A DNA stretch of 5,841 nt from positions 1-5,841 of the forward strand of contig CAAFWA010000323.1 of assembly GCA_900766635.1 (NCBI GenBank). The letters are read 5' to 3'. The stretch is from an uncultured Acinetobacter sp. (GTDB taxonomy: Bacteria; Pseudomonadota; Gammaproteobacteria; Pseudomonadales; Moraxellaceae). A model generated the notes under the pieces. It saw nothing but the letters and a program-made list of their open reading frames with translations. It searched no databases and was not told where the DNA came from. Of this stretch, positions 1 to 5,759 are shown one piece after another (within the stretch, counting starts at the first letter, position 1; each line of letters begins with the position of its first letter). The position numbers and the translations under genes were made by a program.

Positions 1-729
1 GGACTTGAAATTGCCGAAAAATTTGCCTTGGCAGGAGCAAAAGTGATTATTTCTGATCTCAATATTGATAAATGTCAGCAAGCCGTACAACGATTACAAC
101 AACAAGGCTTTGATGTATTGGCAGCGCCGTGTGATGTCAGTAACGAAGTTGAGTATCAACAGGCGATTGAATTGAGCCATCAGCATTTTGGGCGTTTAGA
201 TATTTTAATCAACAATGCAGGTTTTCAGCATGTGGCCACCATTGAAGATTTTCCTACAGCCACTTTTCAAAAATTACTCGATGTGATGTTGGTCGGGGCA
301 TTTATTGGCATTAAGCATGTATTGCCCATTATGAAGCGTCAACAATTTGGTCGTATTATTAATATGGCATCAATTAATGGCTTGATTGGCTTTGCAGGTA
401 AAGCCGGTTATAACAGTGCCAAGCATGGCGTCATTGGCTTAACCAAAGTGGCTGCTTTAGAGTGTGCCCGTGAGGGGATTACTGTGAATGCTTTATGTCC
501 GGGTTATGTCGATACCCCTTTGGTGCGTGGACAAATTACTGATTTAGCCAAAACCCGTCAGATCAGTGAAGAACATGCCCTTGAAGATGTCATTTTAGCG
601 ATGGTGCCACAAAAACGTTTATTGTCGGTAGATGAAATTGCCGATTATGCAATTTTCTTAGCAAGTGACAAAGCGCGTGGTATCACAGGCCAAGCTGTTG
701 TGATGGATGCAGGGTATACCGCCCAATAG
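1..729 (+). CDS. bdhA: 3-hydroxybutyrate dehydrogenase (SDR family), 5'-truncated by window edge
   Basis: This is a cytoplasmic NAD-dependent short-chain dehydrogenase that most likely interconverts (R)-3-hydroxybutyrate and acetoacetate. The reading frame is open from base 1, so the start and most of the TGxxxGIG nucleotide-binding loop lie outside; about 18 residues are missing. In the 242 visible residues, D19 after the second beta strand favours NAD. NNAG is at 71-74, and the catalytic S124, Y137 and K141 are all present. The stretch CPGYVDTPLV (166-175) and the C-terminus GQAVVMDAGYTAQ are typical of 3-hydroxybutyrate dehydrogenases. Q76, K134 and Q178 match substrate-binding positions I recall from the Pseudomonas enzyme; the histidine expected two residues after the catalytic serine is N126 instead. 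It is followed by its own terminator, so it is not part of the ars operon. Another 3-hydroxyacyl or acetoacetyl SDR is the alternative, but less likely. Confidence 0.88.
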   Translation, partial: GLEIAEKFALAGAKVIISDLNIDKCQQAVQRLQQQGFDVLAAPCDVSNEVEYQQAIELSHQHFGRLDILINNAGFQHVATIEDFPTATFQKLLDVMLVGAFIGIKHVLPIMKRQQFGRIINMASINGLIGFAGKAGYNSAKHGVIGLTKVAALECAREGITVNALCPGYVDTPLVRGQITDLAKTRQISEEHALEDVILAMVPQKRLLSVDEIADYAIFLASDKARGITGQAVVMDAGYTAQ

Positions 730-750
730 CAATAACGTAAAACATGAAAC

Positions 751-777
751 TCCCGCCGTTGATGGTGGGATTTTTTT
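751..777 (+). terminator. Intrinsic terminator after the 3-hydroxybutyrate dehydrogenase gene
   Basis: A 7-bp stem (TCCCGCC at 751-757 with GGTGGGA at 764-770, one G-U pair) closes a 6-base loop and is followed directly by seven T residues (771-777). It starts 21 bases after the stop codon and separates the dehydrogenase from the ars promoter. The T tract is on the plus-strand side only, so it acts in one direction. Confidence 0.85.
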
Positions 778-820
778 GTCCAAAAATTTTATTTCTTCCA
801 AATTGTAAATGTTGATTTAA

Positions 821-857
821 ATATATGGATTTGCATATATATGGATATTCATATATA
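821..857. promoter_or_regulatory. Probable ArsR operator: two tandem 16-bp repeats, each dyad-symmetric
   Basis: ATATATGGATTTGCAT (821-836) is followed immediately by ATATATGGATATTCAT (837-852) and then by ATATA. Each unit, read 4 bases into the next, forms a palindrome with ATATATG...CATATAT arms. The second dyad is the better one, spanning 836-857 with a single mismatched pair. Long AT-rich dyads overlapping the promoter are typical of ArsR/SmtB repressors, and the only regulator gene nearby is arsR. Assignment to ArsR is inference from position and symmetry. Confidence 0.65.
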
Positions 858-859
858 AA
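831..859 (+). promoter_or_regulatory. Predicted sigma-70 promoter of the ars operon
   Basis: A -35-like TTGCAT (831-836, 3 of 6 consensus bases) and a -10 TATAAA (854-859, 5 of 6) are separated by exactly 17 bases. The spacer and the first four -10 bases are covered by the second operator palindrome, so bound repressor would exclude RNA polymerase. Transcription would start near 866, giving a leader of only about 20 bases. An alternative pair is TTGATT (812-817) with TATATA (836-841) at an 18-base spacing. Confidence 0.6.
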
Positions 860-886
860 AGAACTTTTTTACGGCTTTAAATCTTG

Positions 887-1315
887 ATGTCTGACGTTAA
901 AATTTACCATAACCCTGAGTGTGGAACTTCACGTAACACTTTGGCATTAATTCAAAATGCAGGTATTGAACCTGATGTGATTTTGTATCTTGAGCATCCT
1001 CCAACGCCCACTGAACTCAAAGAGATGATTCAAGCTGCAGGTTTAACGGTACAAGCAGCGATACGCACCAATGTAATGCCGTATACTGAATTGGATTTAG
1101 CCAATCAAAGCCTTGATGATGAGACGCTTATCGATTTAATGGTCAAACACCCGTTACTCATCAATCGTCCTTTTGTGGTCACGCCCTTGGGTACATGTCT
1201 TGCACGTCCATCAGAACGAGTCTTAGAGATTTTGCCACAGCCACAACAGGGCGCTTTTTTTAAAGAAAATGGCGAACAAGTGATTGATGCGATGGGGCAG
1301 TTGATTCAGTCATGA
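887..1315 (+). CDS. arsC: Arsenate reductase ArsC, glutaredoxin-coupled type
   Basis: ArsC reduces arsenate to arsenite in the cytoplasm using glutathione and glutaredoxin, which makes arsenic a substrate for the efflux pump. The 142-residue length is almost that of the E. coli plasmid R773 enzyme (141). The active-site loop H8-x3-C12-x3-R16 sits at the N-terminus, with C12 the catalytic cysteine. The three arginines known to bind the oxyanion in that family, R60, R94 and R107, are all at the same positions. The ATG at 887 is chosen over the in-frame TTG at 884 because it gives the canonical MSDVKIYHNPECG start. No good Shine-Dalgarno sequence lies before it. It is the first gene of the operon, and its stop overlaps the arsR start as ATGA. 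The related Spx/YffB-like proteins lack this arginine set, so the call is firm. Confidence 0.96.
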   Translation: MSDVKIYHNPECGTSRNTLALIQNAGIEPDVILYLEHPPTPTELKEMIQAAGLTVQAAIRTNVMPYTELDLANQSLDDETLIDLMVKHPLLINRPFVVTPLGTCLARPSERVLEILPQPQQGAFFKENGEQVIDAMGQLIQS

Positions 1316-1632
1316 TAAAACCGGTTGATTTTTTTAAGGCACTCTCGGATCCAACGCGATTTGACTTGGTCATGTTAGTAGCACGCCATCAAGCTTTATG
1401 TGTCTGTGATTTAACTGAACAGCTCCAATTGAGTCAGCCTAAAATTTCTCGTCATTTGGCTTTGCTACGCCAAACGTCAATTTTGGCAGATCATCGTCGT
1501 GGTCAATGGGTCTATTACAGTCTACATCCCGATTTACCGACTTGGGCACATGACATCATAGGGCGCTTAAACAGCGAATCTGTAGTGGCAGATTTTGTAC
1601 CTCAAGGTTGTGGACCCAATACACATGACTAA
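1312..1632 (+). CDS. arsR: Arsenic-responsive repressor ArsR (ArsR/SmtB family)
   Basis: This is a dimeric winged-helix repressor that should bind the ars promoter and release it when As(III) or Sb(III) binds its cysteines. At 106 residues it is a normal family length. LSDPTR near residues 11-16 is a family signature. The metal-binding motif ALCVCDL carries C30 and C32, followed by the recognition region [14 protein letters not shown] (about 40-53) and the wing [11 protein letters not shown] (61-71). The third cysteine of the E. coli ELCVCDLC motif is replaced by T35. In the E. coli protein two cysteines are enough for induction, so this is expected to work. An extra C100 lies near the C-terminus. 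The start overlaps the arsC stop by 4 bases (ATGA), indicating translational coupling. Unusually for ars operons, the repressor is the second gene. Confidence 0.95.
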   Translation: MIKPVDFFKALSDPTRFDLVMLVARHQALCVCDLTEQLQLSQPKISRHLALLRQTSILADHRRGQWVYYSLHPDLPTWAHDIIGRLNSESVVADFVPQGCGPNTHD

Positions 1633-2677
1633 AGCTCGCTTATCATTCTTAGATCGTCATCTGAGCTTATGGATTTTTGTTGCTATGGTGCTTGGCGTAC
1701 TTGTTGGGGAGTATGTACCTCAAGTCACAGCAACCCTACAACAGTTAACCTTAGGTTCGGTTAATCTTGCGATTGCAGCAGGCTTGATCATCATGATGTA
1801 TCCACCATTGGCCAAAGTAAATTATGCCACCTTGCCGCATGTGTTTCGGGACAAGAAAACCTTAGTGTTGTCATTGCTGCAAAATTGGTTGATTGCGCCG
1901 TGTTTGATGTTTGCCTTAGCCATTTTATTTTTACGCGATTATCCTGAATATATGACAGGTTTAATTCTCATTGGGCTAGCGCGCTGTATTGCGATGGTGC
2001 TTGTGTGGAATGAATTGGCAGAGGGTGATCATCAATATGTTGCTGCGTTAGTGGCGTTAAACAGTCTGTTTCAAATTGTGTTGTTTAGTACCTATGCGTG
2101 GTTATTTTTGACTTATTTGCCACCTTATTTTGGTGTGGCTGCACAGGTCATTCAAGTGGACTTTTGGACCATTAGCCATGCTGTCTTGATTTACTTGGGT
2201 ATTCCATTTTTATTAGGTGGTCTCAGTCGTTTATATCTTGTTAAGGCGCGAGGCATTGCATGGTATCAAGAGACATTTTTACCTAAAGTGAGTCCATGGA
2301 GTTTATTTGCTCTGCTGTTTACCATTTTTGTAATGTTTAGCCTAAAAGGTGCTGAAGTATTGGCTTTACCTTTGGATGTGCTGCGTATAGCACTGCCGCT
2401 CATCATTTACTTCGTGGTGATGTTTGTACTGAGCTTTGCGATGAGTAAATGGTTAGGCAACAATTATGCTCAAACAACGGCCATTTCATTTACAGCCGCA
2501 GGCAATAATTTTGAATTGGCCTTAGCAGTTGCGGTCGCGACCTTTGGATTGGCTTCCCCAATTGCCTTTACCACCATTATTGGCCCTTTAGTTGAAGTGC
2601 CTGTCTTAATTGCTTTAGTGTCTTTGAGCTTATGGCTGAAACGAAGATACTTTTCTTCTACGAGTACGATACAGTGA
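1625..2677 (+). CDS. arsB: ACR3-family arsenite efflux permease
   Basis: An inner-membrane arsenite exporter of the ACR3 (bile/arsenite/riboflavin transporter) family, unrelated in sequence to E. coli ArsB; it is often also named acr3. The 350 residues contain about ten hydrophobic segments, roughly 12-33, 46-62, 78-103, 112-131, 139-165, 183-207, 225-240, 254-275, 283-309 and 315-338. The ACR3 signature [13 protein letters not shown] places the essential cysteine at C121 in the fourth segment. GNNFELA puts the conserved glutamate at E297 in the ninth, and [12 protein letters not shown] forms the tenth. ATG 1625 is preferred: it gives [16 protein letters not shown], a typical start, and overlaps arsR by 8 bases. 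An upstream in-frame alternative at 1595 would add ten residues inside arsR and is less likely. No clear Shine-Dalgarno sequence is present, so translation is probably coupled to arsR. Confidence 0.95.
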   Translation: MTKARLSFLDRHLSLWIFVAMVLGVLVGEYVPQVTATLQQLTLGSVNLAIAAGLIIMMYPPLAKVNYATLPHVFRDKKTLVLSLLQNWLIAPCLMFALAILFLRDYPEYMTGLILIGLARCIAMVLVWNELAEGDHQYVAALVALNSLFQIVLFSTYAWLFLTYLPPYFGVAAQVIQVDFWTISHAVLIYLGIPFLLGGLSRLYLVKARGIAWYQETFLPKVSPWSLFALLFTIFVMFSLKGAEVLALPLDVLRIALPLIIYFVVMFVLSFAMSKWLGNNYAQTTAISFTAAGNNFELALAVAVATFGLASPIAFTTIIGPLVEVPVLIALVSLSLWLKRRYFSSTSTIQ

Positions 2678-3381
2678 ATCATTTACCTCATCTTCAAGAT
2701 GATTTATTACCGACCCCATCATTTGAACAGATCCAAGCCAAAGCTTTGACACATCCGCCACGTATCTTATTGTTATATGGCTCCAATCGTGAGCGCTCTT
2801 ATAGCCGTTTAGCCGTGCTTGAAGCCGGGCGTATTTTAGAACGTTTTGGTTGTGAGGTTAAAATTTTCCATCCCAAAGGTTTACCTTTACCTGAAGATGG
2901 TGATGTTAATCACCCTAAAGTACAAGAATTACATGAATTATTGGCTTGGTCTGAGGCTATGGTGTGGTGCTCTCCCGAGCGACACGGTGCGATGAGCTCA
3001 ATTTTTAAAGCGCAGATTGATTGGATTCCTTTGGCAGCAGGTGCAATTCGTGCGACACAAGGCAAAACGTTGGCCTTAATGCAGGTCAGTGGTGGATCAC
3101 AATCGTTTAATACAGTCAATCAAATGCGCATTTTAGGACGTTGGATGCGTATGATCACTATTCCTAACCAATCCTCGATTCCTAAAGCTTTTTTAGAATT
3201 TGATGAGGCGGGTCGTATGCAGCCATCGGCATTGTATGATCGGATTGTTGATGTGATGGAAGAATTATATAAATTTACCCTGCTGACACGTGGGCAGGCA
3301 GCTTATTTAACCGATCGTTACTCTGAGCGTAAGGAATCTGCCGAAGCATTGTCTCAGCGAGTGAATCAAAAAAACCTTTAA
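2674..3381 (+). CDS. arsH: ArsH, NADPH-dependent FMN oxidoreductase / organoarsenical oxidase
   Basis: ArsH proteins are flavodoxin-fold FMN enzymes. Characterised members oxidise trivalent methyl- and aryl-arsenicals to pentavalent forms and have NADPH:FMN or quinone reductase activity. Here the FMN-phosphate loop [10 protein letters not shown] is at residues 36-45. The family motif [18 protein letters not shown] is at 100-117, and a glycine-serine flavin loop ([10 protein letters not shown]) is at 137-146. The GTG start at 2674 is chosen: it overlaps the arsB stop as GTGA, the same 4-base coupling seen at arsC-arsR, and gives 235 residues, within the usual family length. ATG 2632 would add 14 residues that read as out-of-frame arsB tail, but it cannot be excluded. 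It is the last gene of the operon and ends 36 bases before a convergent gene. Confidence 0.93.
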   Translation: MNHLPHLQDDLLPTPSFEQIQAKALTHPPRILLLYGSNRERSYSRLAVLEAGRILERFGCEVKIFHPKGLPLPEDGDVNHPKVQELHELLAWSEAMVWCSPERHGAMSSIFKAQIDWIPLAAGAIRATQGKTLALMQVSGGSQSFNTVNQMRILGRWMRMITIPNQSSIPKAFLEFDEAGRMQPSALYDRIVDVMEELYKFTLLTRGQAAYLTDRYSERKESAEALSQRVNQKNL

Positions 3382-3415
3382 CCATGCATCACTTAGGCGT
3401 GGCTTAAGAACATGG
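3382..3415. terminator. Nested hairpin between convergent genes, possible weak terminator
   Basis: An outer CCATG/CATGG stem (3382-3386 with 3411-3415) encloses an inner 7-bp hairpin, CTTAGGC/GCTTAAG (3392-3398 with 3402-3408, one G-U pair, 3-base loop GTG). It fills the gap between the arsH stop and the stop of the minus-strand gene. There is no T tract next to it on the plus strand. On the minus strand a seven-T run lies about 8 bases beyond the stem. It may stop one or both transcripts, but it is not a textbook intrinsic terminator. Confidence 0.35.
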
Positions 3416-3417
3416 CT

Positions 3418-4113
3418 TTAGCAAATTAATAACAAACGATATTCTCCCGCACGTTCAACAGGAGCACGGTGCACACAAGGTGCCACCTGTTGTAGCGGGT
3501 GATCGACCGCCAAACGCCACAAATGGCCTATACCTAAATTCAAGGGACGTGCATGTGGTAAGGCCTGATAATGCAAATCAAAAAAATATTCGCTTAAAAA
3601 GTCTTCAAAGCCTGTTTCAGGGCCGTCATATAATTCCCGTAATTGAGCGCGGATACTTGGAATAGAGATTTTTTGTTGCACTTGGTCATTGGGTAATAAA
3701 TCACTTGCTGCGCCGTGATAGGTACATAAAAACGTATCGGTTGGAATCGGCGAACGATCAACATGATAGGAATAGACATCTGTTGCAATAAAATCAAATT
3801 CATCATCACGTGGATAGCATTCAATTAAATTAAGTACAGGTGCAGCACCTAAAGCGCTCAGATGTTCTAAATCTTGCAAAATAGTTTGACGTGCGAGTTC
3901 ACCCTGTGGTGACAGATGTAAAGCTTCTAAGTCATTCACTGAAACTTCCGTGACGGATTCATCTAAGGTGAGTTGACTGACAATTTCTTTAAAATCACCC
4001 AATAATTCACGTTGCCAACACCATGCATTGATTTGACCCTCAAAGGGCTTTGCCACTAAATCAGCGAAAGTCGACACCACACCGACATTAGGATAATCAA
4101 ATAAAGAACTCAT
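3418..4113 (-). CDS. DUF1826-type protein of unknown function
   Basis: A predicted cytoplasmic protein of 231 residues with no signal peptide or membrane segment. I recognise it as resembling the DUF1826 family, for which I know no proven activity. Conserved-looking blocks are YSYHVDRSPIPTDTFLCTYHG (about 114-134), the acidic FEDFLSEYFFDLHYQALPHARPLNLGIGHLWR region (169-200), and the C-terminal CVHRAPVERAGEYRLLLIC. H117 and D119 (HxD), a distal H215 and R226 fit the residue order of the 2-oxoglutarate/Fe(II) dioxygenase metal and co-substrate sites; this is my inference only. ATG 4113 is chosen because the 30 residues in front of it (from GTG 4203) look non-coding and contain a dyad likely to be regulatory. 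No strong Shine-Dalgarno sequence is visible. It converges on arsH and diverges from the hydrolase gene, so it is probably a single-gene unit. I recall that DUF1826 genes sometimes occur near COG0523 metal-chaperone genes; nothing in this window shows that. Confidence 0.75.
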   Translation of the reverse strand: MSSLFDYPNVGVVSTFADLVAKPFEGQINAWCWQRELLGDFKEIVSQLTLDESVTEVSVNDLEALHLSPQGELARQTILQDLEHLSALGAAPVLNLIECYPRDDEFDFIATDVYSYHVDRSPIPTDTFLCTYHGAASDLLPNDQVQQKISIPSIRAQLRELYDGPETGFEDFLSEYFFDLHYQALPHARPLNLGIGHLWRLAVDHPLQQVAPCVHRAPVERAGEYRLLLIC

Positions 4114-4172
4114 AACCGCACACACGCAAAAATCCCGACGATGATAATGTAATTTGCTGCTTATGGGCAGTC

Positions 4173-4193
4173 TTGTGCATGCTCGGTGCACAA
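4173..4193. repeat. Perfect 7+7 inverted repeat, candidate operator of the DUF1826 gene
   Basis: The arms TTGTGCA (4173-4179) and TGCACAA (4187-4193) flank a 7-base spacer. The dyad is 60-80 bases upstream of the DUF1826 start codon, a usual position for a repressor or activator site. I do not recognise it as a known Fur, Zur or LexA box. The binding protein is unknown. Confidence 0.45.
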
Positions 4194-4276
4194 TTGATCC
4201 CACGTTGATTCAATCCACCCTGCAATTTTTAAATAGCTCAGATAAGGCTAAAAATATTCATAAAAGCATTATGAGT

Positions 4277-4319
4277 CTTTATTTTTTCTCTACAGCTCTG
4301 AGAATGAGTAAAAAAAGAG
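4277..4319. repeat. Imperfect AT-rich inverted repeat
   Basis: The 14-base arms at 4277-4290 and 4306-4319 can pair at 12 of 14 positions (one a G-U pair) around a 15-base loop. The arms are mostly T and A runs, so much of the pairing may come from low complexity. No T tract follows on either strand, so it is not an intrinsic terminator. Within the leader of the hydrolase gene it could form an RNA structure. Confidence 0.3.
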
Positions 4320-4443
4320 CCATGATTAGTAATAATTTTTTTCAAATACGTTAAAATCGCCATGTTTTGTACCAAATATACAGTGCGACAACCCAATAAA
4401 GTGCATGGATCGTTTTCACGTTTTTAAATCGACCAGAGACACG

Positions 4444-4450
4444 AAAGGAG
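4444..4450 (+). promoter_or_regulatory. Strong ribosome binding site that sets the hydrolase start
   Basis: AAAGGAG ends 5 bases before ATG 4456 and 8 bases before ATG 4459. This excludes the upstream in-frame ATG at 4405, which would place the site inside the coding region and add 17 uncharacteristic residues. It is the strongest Shine-Dalgarno sequence in the window. Confidence 0.8.
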
Positions 4451-4455
4451 ATCAG

Positions 4456-5706
4456 ATGATGAAGGGTTCATATATTACGATTGAAAACGGTAATAAGAAA
4501 TTTAACGCCTATCTTGCAGTGCCTGAAGCAGGCCATGGTCCAGGGATCGTACTGTGCCAAGAGATCTTCGGCGTGAATGCTGTCATGCGTGAGAAAGCAG
4601 ACTTCTTAGCAGAAGAAGGCTACACCGTCGTTGTACCGGATCTATTTTGGCGTAGCGCACCGGGCATTGAACTCGGTTATACCGAAACTGACTTTGGTCG
4701 TGCCTTTGAATTGTACCAAGGCTTTGATGAAAACTTAGGCGTTGAAGACATCAAAGATACCTTAGCGACTTTAAAAGCGTTAGACGTCTGTGATCAGGAT
4801 GCAGGCCTGGGCGTGGTGGGTTACTGCCTAGGCGGTAAGTTAGCGTATTTAGCAGCCTGTCGTTTGCCTGAAGTCGCTTGTGCAGTGGGTTACTATGGTG
4901 TTGGGATTGAAAACAATTTAGATGAAGCGGCCAATATTCAAGGCAAACTTGTTTTGCATATGGCAGAACTCGATCAATTCTGTCCCAGCGAAGTACGTGA
5001 GCAAATTCGTACAGCATTATCCGCCCATAAACAGGTCAAAACATTCTTATATCCAAATGTCGATCATGCCTTTGCGCGACCACATGGTGCTCACTACGAC
5101 AAACCAAGTGCTTTAATTGCGCATGAGCGCAGTATTACTGCCCTACGTCAAGCGATTGGTCCTCATTATGACTTAGAAGCGATTTGGGAAGAGCACTGCA
5201 AATACGAATTTGAAACCCGTGATGTACCTGCAACGATGGCAACGATGGTGGCAGAGCCGTATGTGAACCACATTCCGACGCTGACAGGCGGTGTGGGTTA
5301 TGCCCAATTATCACGTTTCTACCGTCATCACTTTATTCATAACAACCCACAAGATATGAGCTTGGTATCGATCTCACGTACGGTTGGTGTGACACAAGTG
5401 GTGGATGAATTCATCATGCGCTTTACCCATGATCGTGAAATTGATTGGTTAGTGCCGGGGATTGCACCGACGGGTAAGTTTGTTGAGATTCCGATGTTGG
5501 GCGTAATTAAGTTCCGTGGTCCGAAACTGTGTCATGAGCATATTTATTGGGATCAAGCGAGTGTGTTGGTGCAATTAGGTTTACTCGATGCGAAAGGCTT
5601 GCCTGTTGCAGGTGCGATTACTGCCCACAAACTGCTTGATGAGAGTATTGAATCGAATCAAATGATGCCGACTTGGCCATCAAGTGAAGGTAAACCCATT
5701 GATTAA
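4456..5706 (+). CDS. Dienelactone hydrolase family protein with C-terminal NTF2/SnoaL-like domain
   Basis: A cytoplasmic alpha/beta hydrolase. The characterised family member is carboxymethylenebutenolidase, which opens dienelactone in chlorocatechol degradation; the actual substrate here is unknown. The N-terminal domain (about 1-240) has the full dienelactone hydrolase set: E36 in CQEIFGVN, nucleophile C124 in GYCLGGK, D173 in AELDQFCP and H204 in VDHAFARPHG. Residues about 243-400 form a second domain with W244, several aromatic and histidine residues and the pattern EIPMLGVIKFRGPKLCHEHIYWDQASVLVQLGLL, which resembles the end of an NTF2/SnoaL-like barrel. Stand-alone dienelactone hydrolases have about 235 residues, so this 416-residue protein is nearly twice that. 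ATG 4459 is an equally plausible start, one codon shorter. No aromatic-degradation genes are nearby, so a housekeeping or detoxifying ester/lactone hydrolase is as likely as a chlorocatechol role. Confidence 0.9.
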   Translation: MMKGSYITIENGNKKFNAYLAVPEAGHGPGIVLCQEIFGVNAVMREKADFLAEEGYTVVVPDLFWRSAPGIELGYTETDFGRAFELYQGFDENLGVEDIKDTLATLKALDVCDQDAGLGVVGYCLGGKLAYLAACRLPEVACAVGYYGVGIENNLDEAANIQGKLVLHMAELDQFCPSEVREQIRTALSAHKQVKTFLYPNVDHAFARPHGAHYDKPSALIAHERSITALRQAIGPHYDLEAIWEEHCKYEFETRDVPATMATMVAEPYVNHIPTLTGGVGYAQLSRFYRHHFIHNNPQDMSLVSISRTVGVTQVVDEFIMRFTHDREIDWLVPGIAPTGKFVEIPMLGVIKFRGPKLCHEHIYWDQASVLVQLGLLDAKGLPVAGAITAHKLLDESIESNQMMPTWPSSEGKPID

Positions 5707-5759
5707 TCGAGTAAATACCCGAATTTACGAATAAAAATTATCCGAACTGATATCAAATA

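Larger units (their letters stand above)
4114..4455. other. Divergent intergenic region (342 bp), AT-rich
   Basis: This gap must contain the promoters of both the minus-strand DUF1826 gene and the plus-strand hydrolase gene. I find no convincing protein gene in it. It holds the inverted repeat at 4173-4193, a plausible plus-strand promoter (TTGATT 4205-4210 with TTAAAT 4229-4234, 18-base spacing), an imperfect AT-rich inverted repeat at 4277-4319, and a TAAAAT (4352-4357) that resembles a -10 box without a good -35. The hydrolase leader could therefore be long. No single promoter can be chosen with confidence. Confidence 0.6.

Noticed and set aside
1595..1624. Longer start for the ACR3 permease inside arsR
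   Set aside because: It would add ten residues encoded by the arsR tail from a non-ATG start with no ribosome site. ATG 1625 gives a typical ACR3 N-terminus.
2470..3119. Minus-strand open frames of about 70 codons opposite arsB and arsH
   Set aside because: They lie antisense to well-supported genes, have no ribosome sites and read as shadow frames.
4114..4160. Zur or Fur box upstream of the DUF1826 gene
   Set aside because: The TAATGTAATTT stretch is superficially similar to metal-box halves but lacks the required dyad symmetry.
3468..4190. GTGCACCG occurring both near the 3' end of the DUF1826 gene and in its upstream dyad
   Set aside because: The shared block is only about 8 bases, with differing flanks, and the internal copy is explained by the conserved VHRAP codons. 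It is not a meaningful repeat.
4114..4203. N-terminal extension of the DUF1826 gene from GTG 4203
   Set aside because: The 30 added residues (rich in R, H and C) do not resemble a conserved N-terminus, and they cover the 4173-4193 dyad. ATG 4113 gives a natural protein start.
4154..4354. A 66-codon plus-strand open frame in the divergent intergenic region
   Set aside because: It spans the inverted repeat and likely promoters, has no ribosome binding site, no recognisable motif and an irregular composition. It looks like a chance frame.
4405..4455. N-terminal extension of the hydrolase from ATG 4405
   Set aside because: A strong AAAGGAG at 4444-4450 directly precedes ATG 4456/4459, and the family N-terminus begins there.
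5711..5728. GTAAAT/ATTTAC hairpin just after the hydrolase stop, as a terminator
   Set aside because: The stem is 6 bp, all but one pair A-T, with no following T tract. It is too weak to call.
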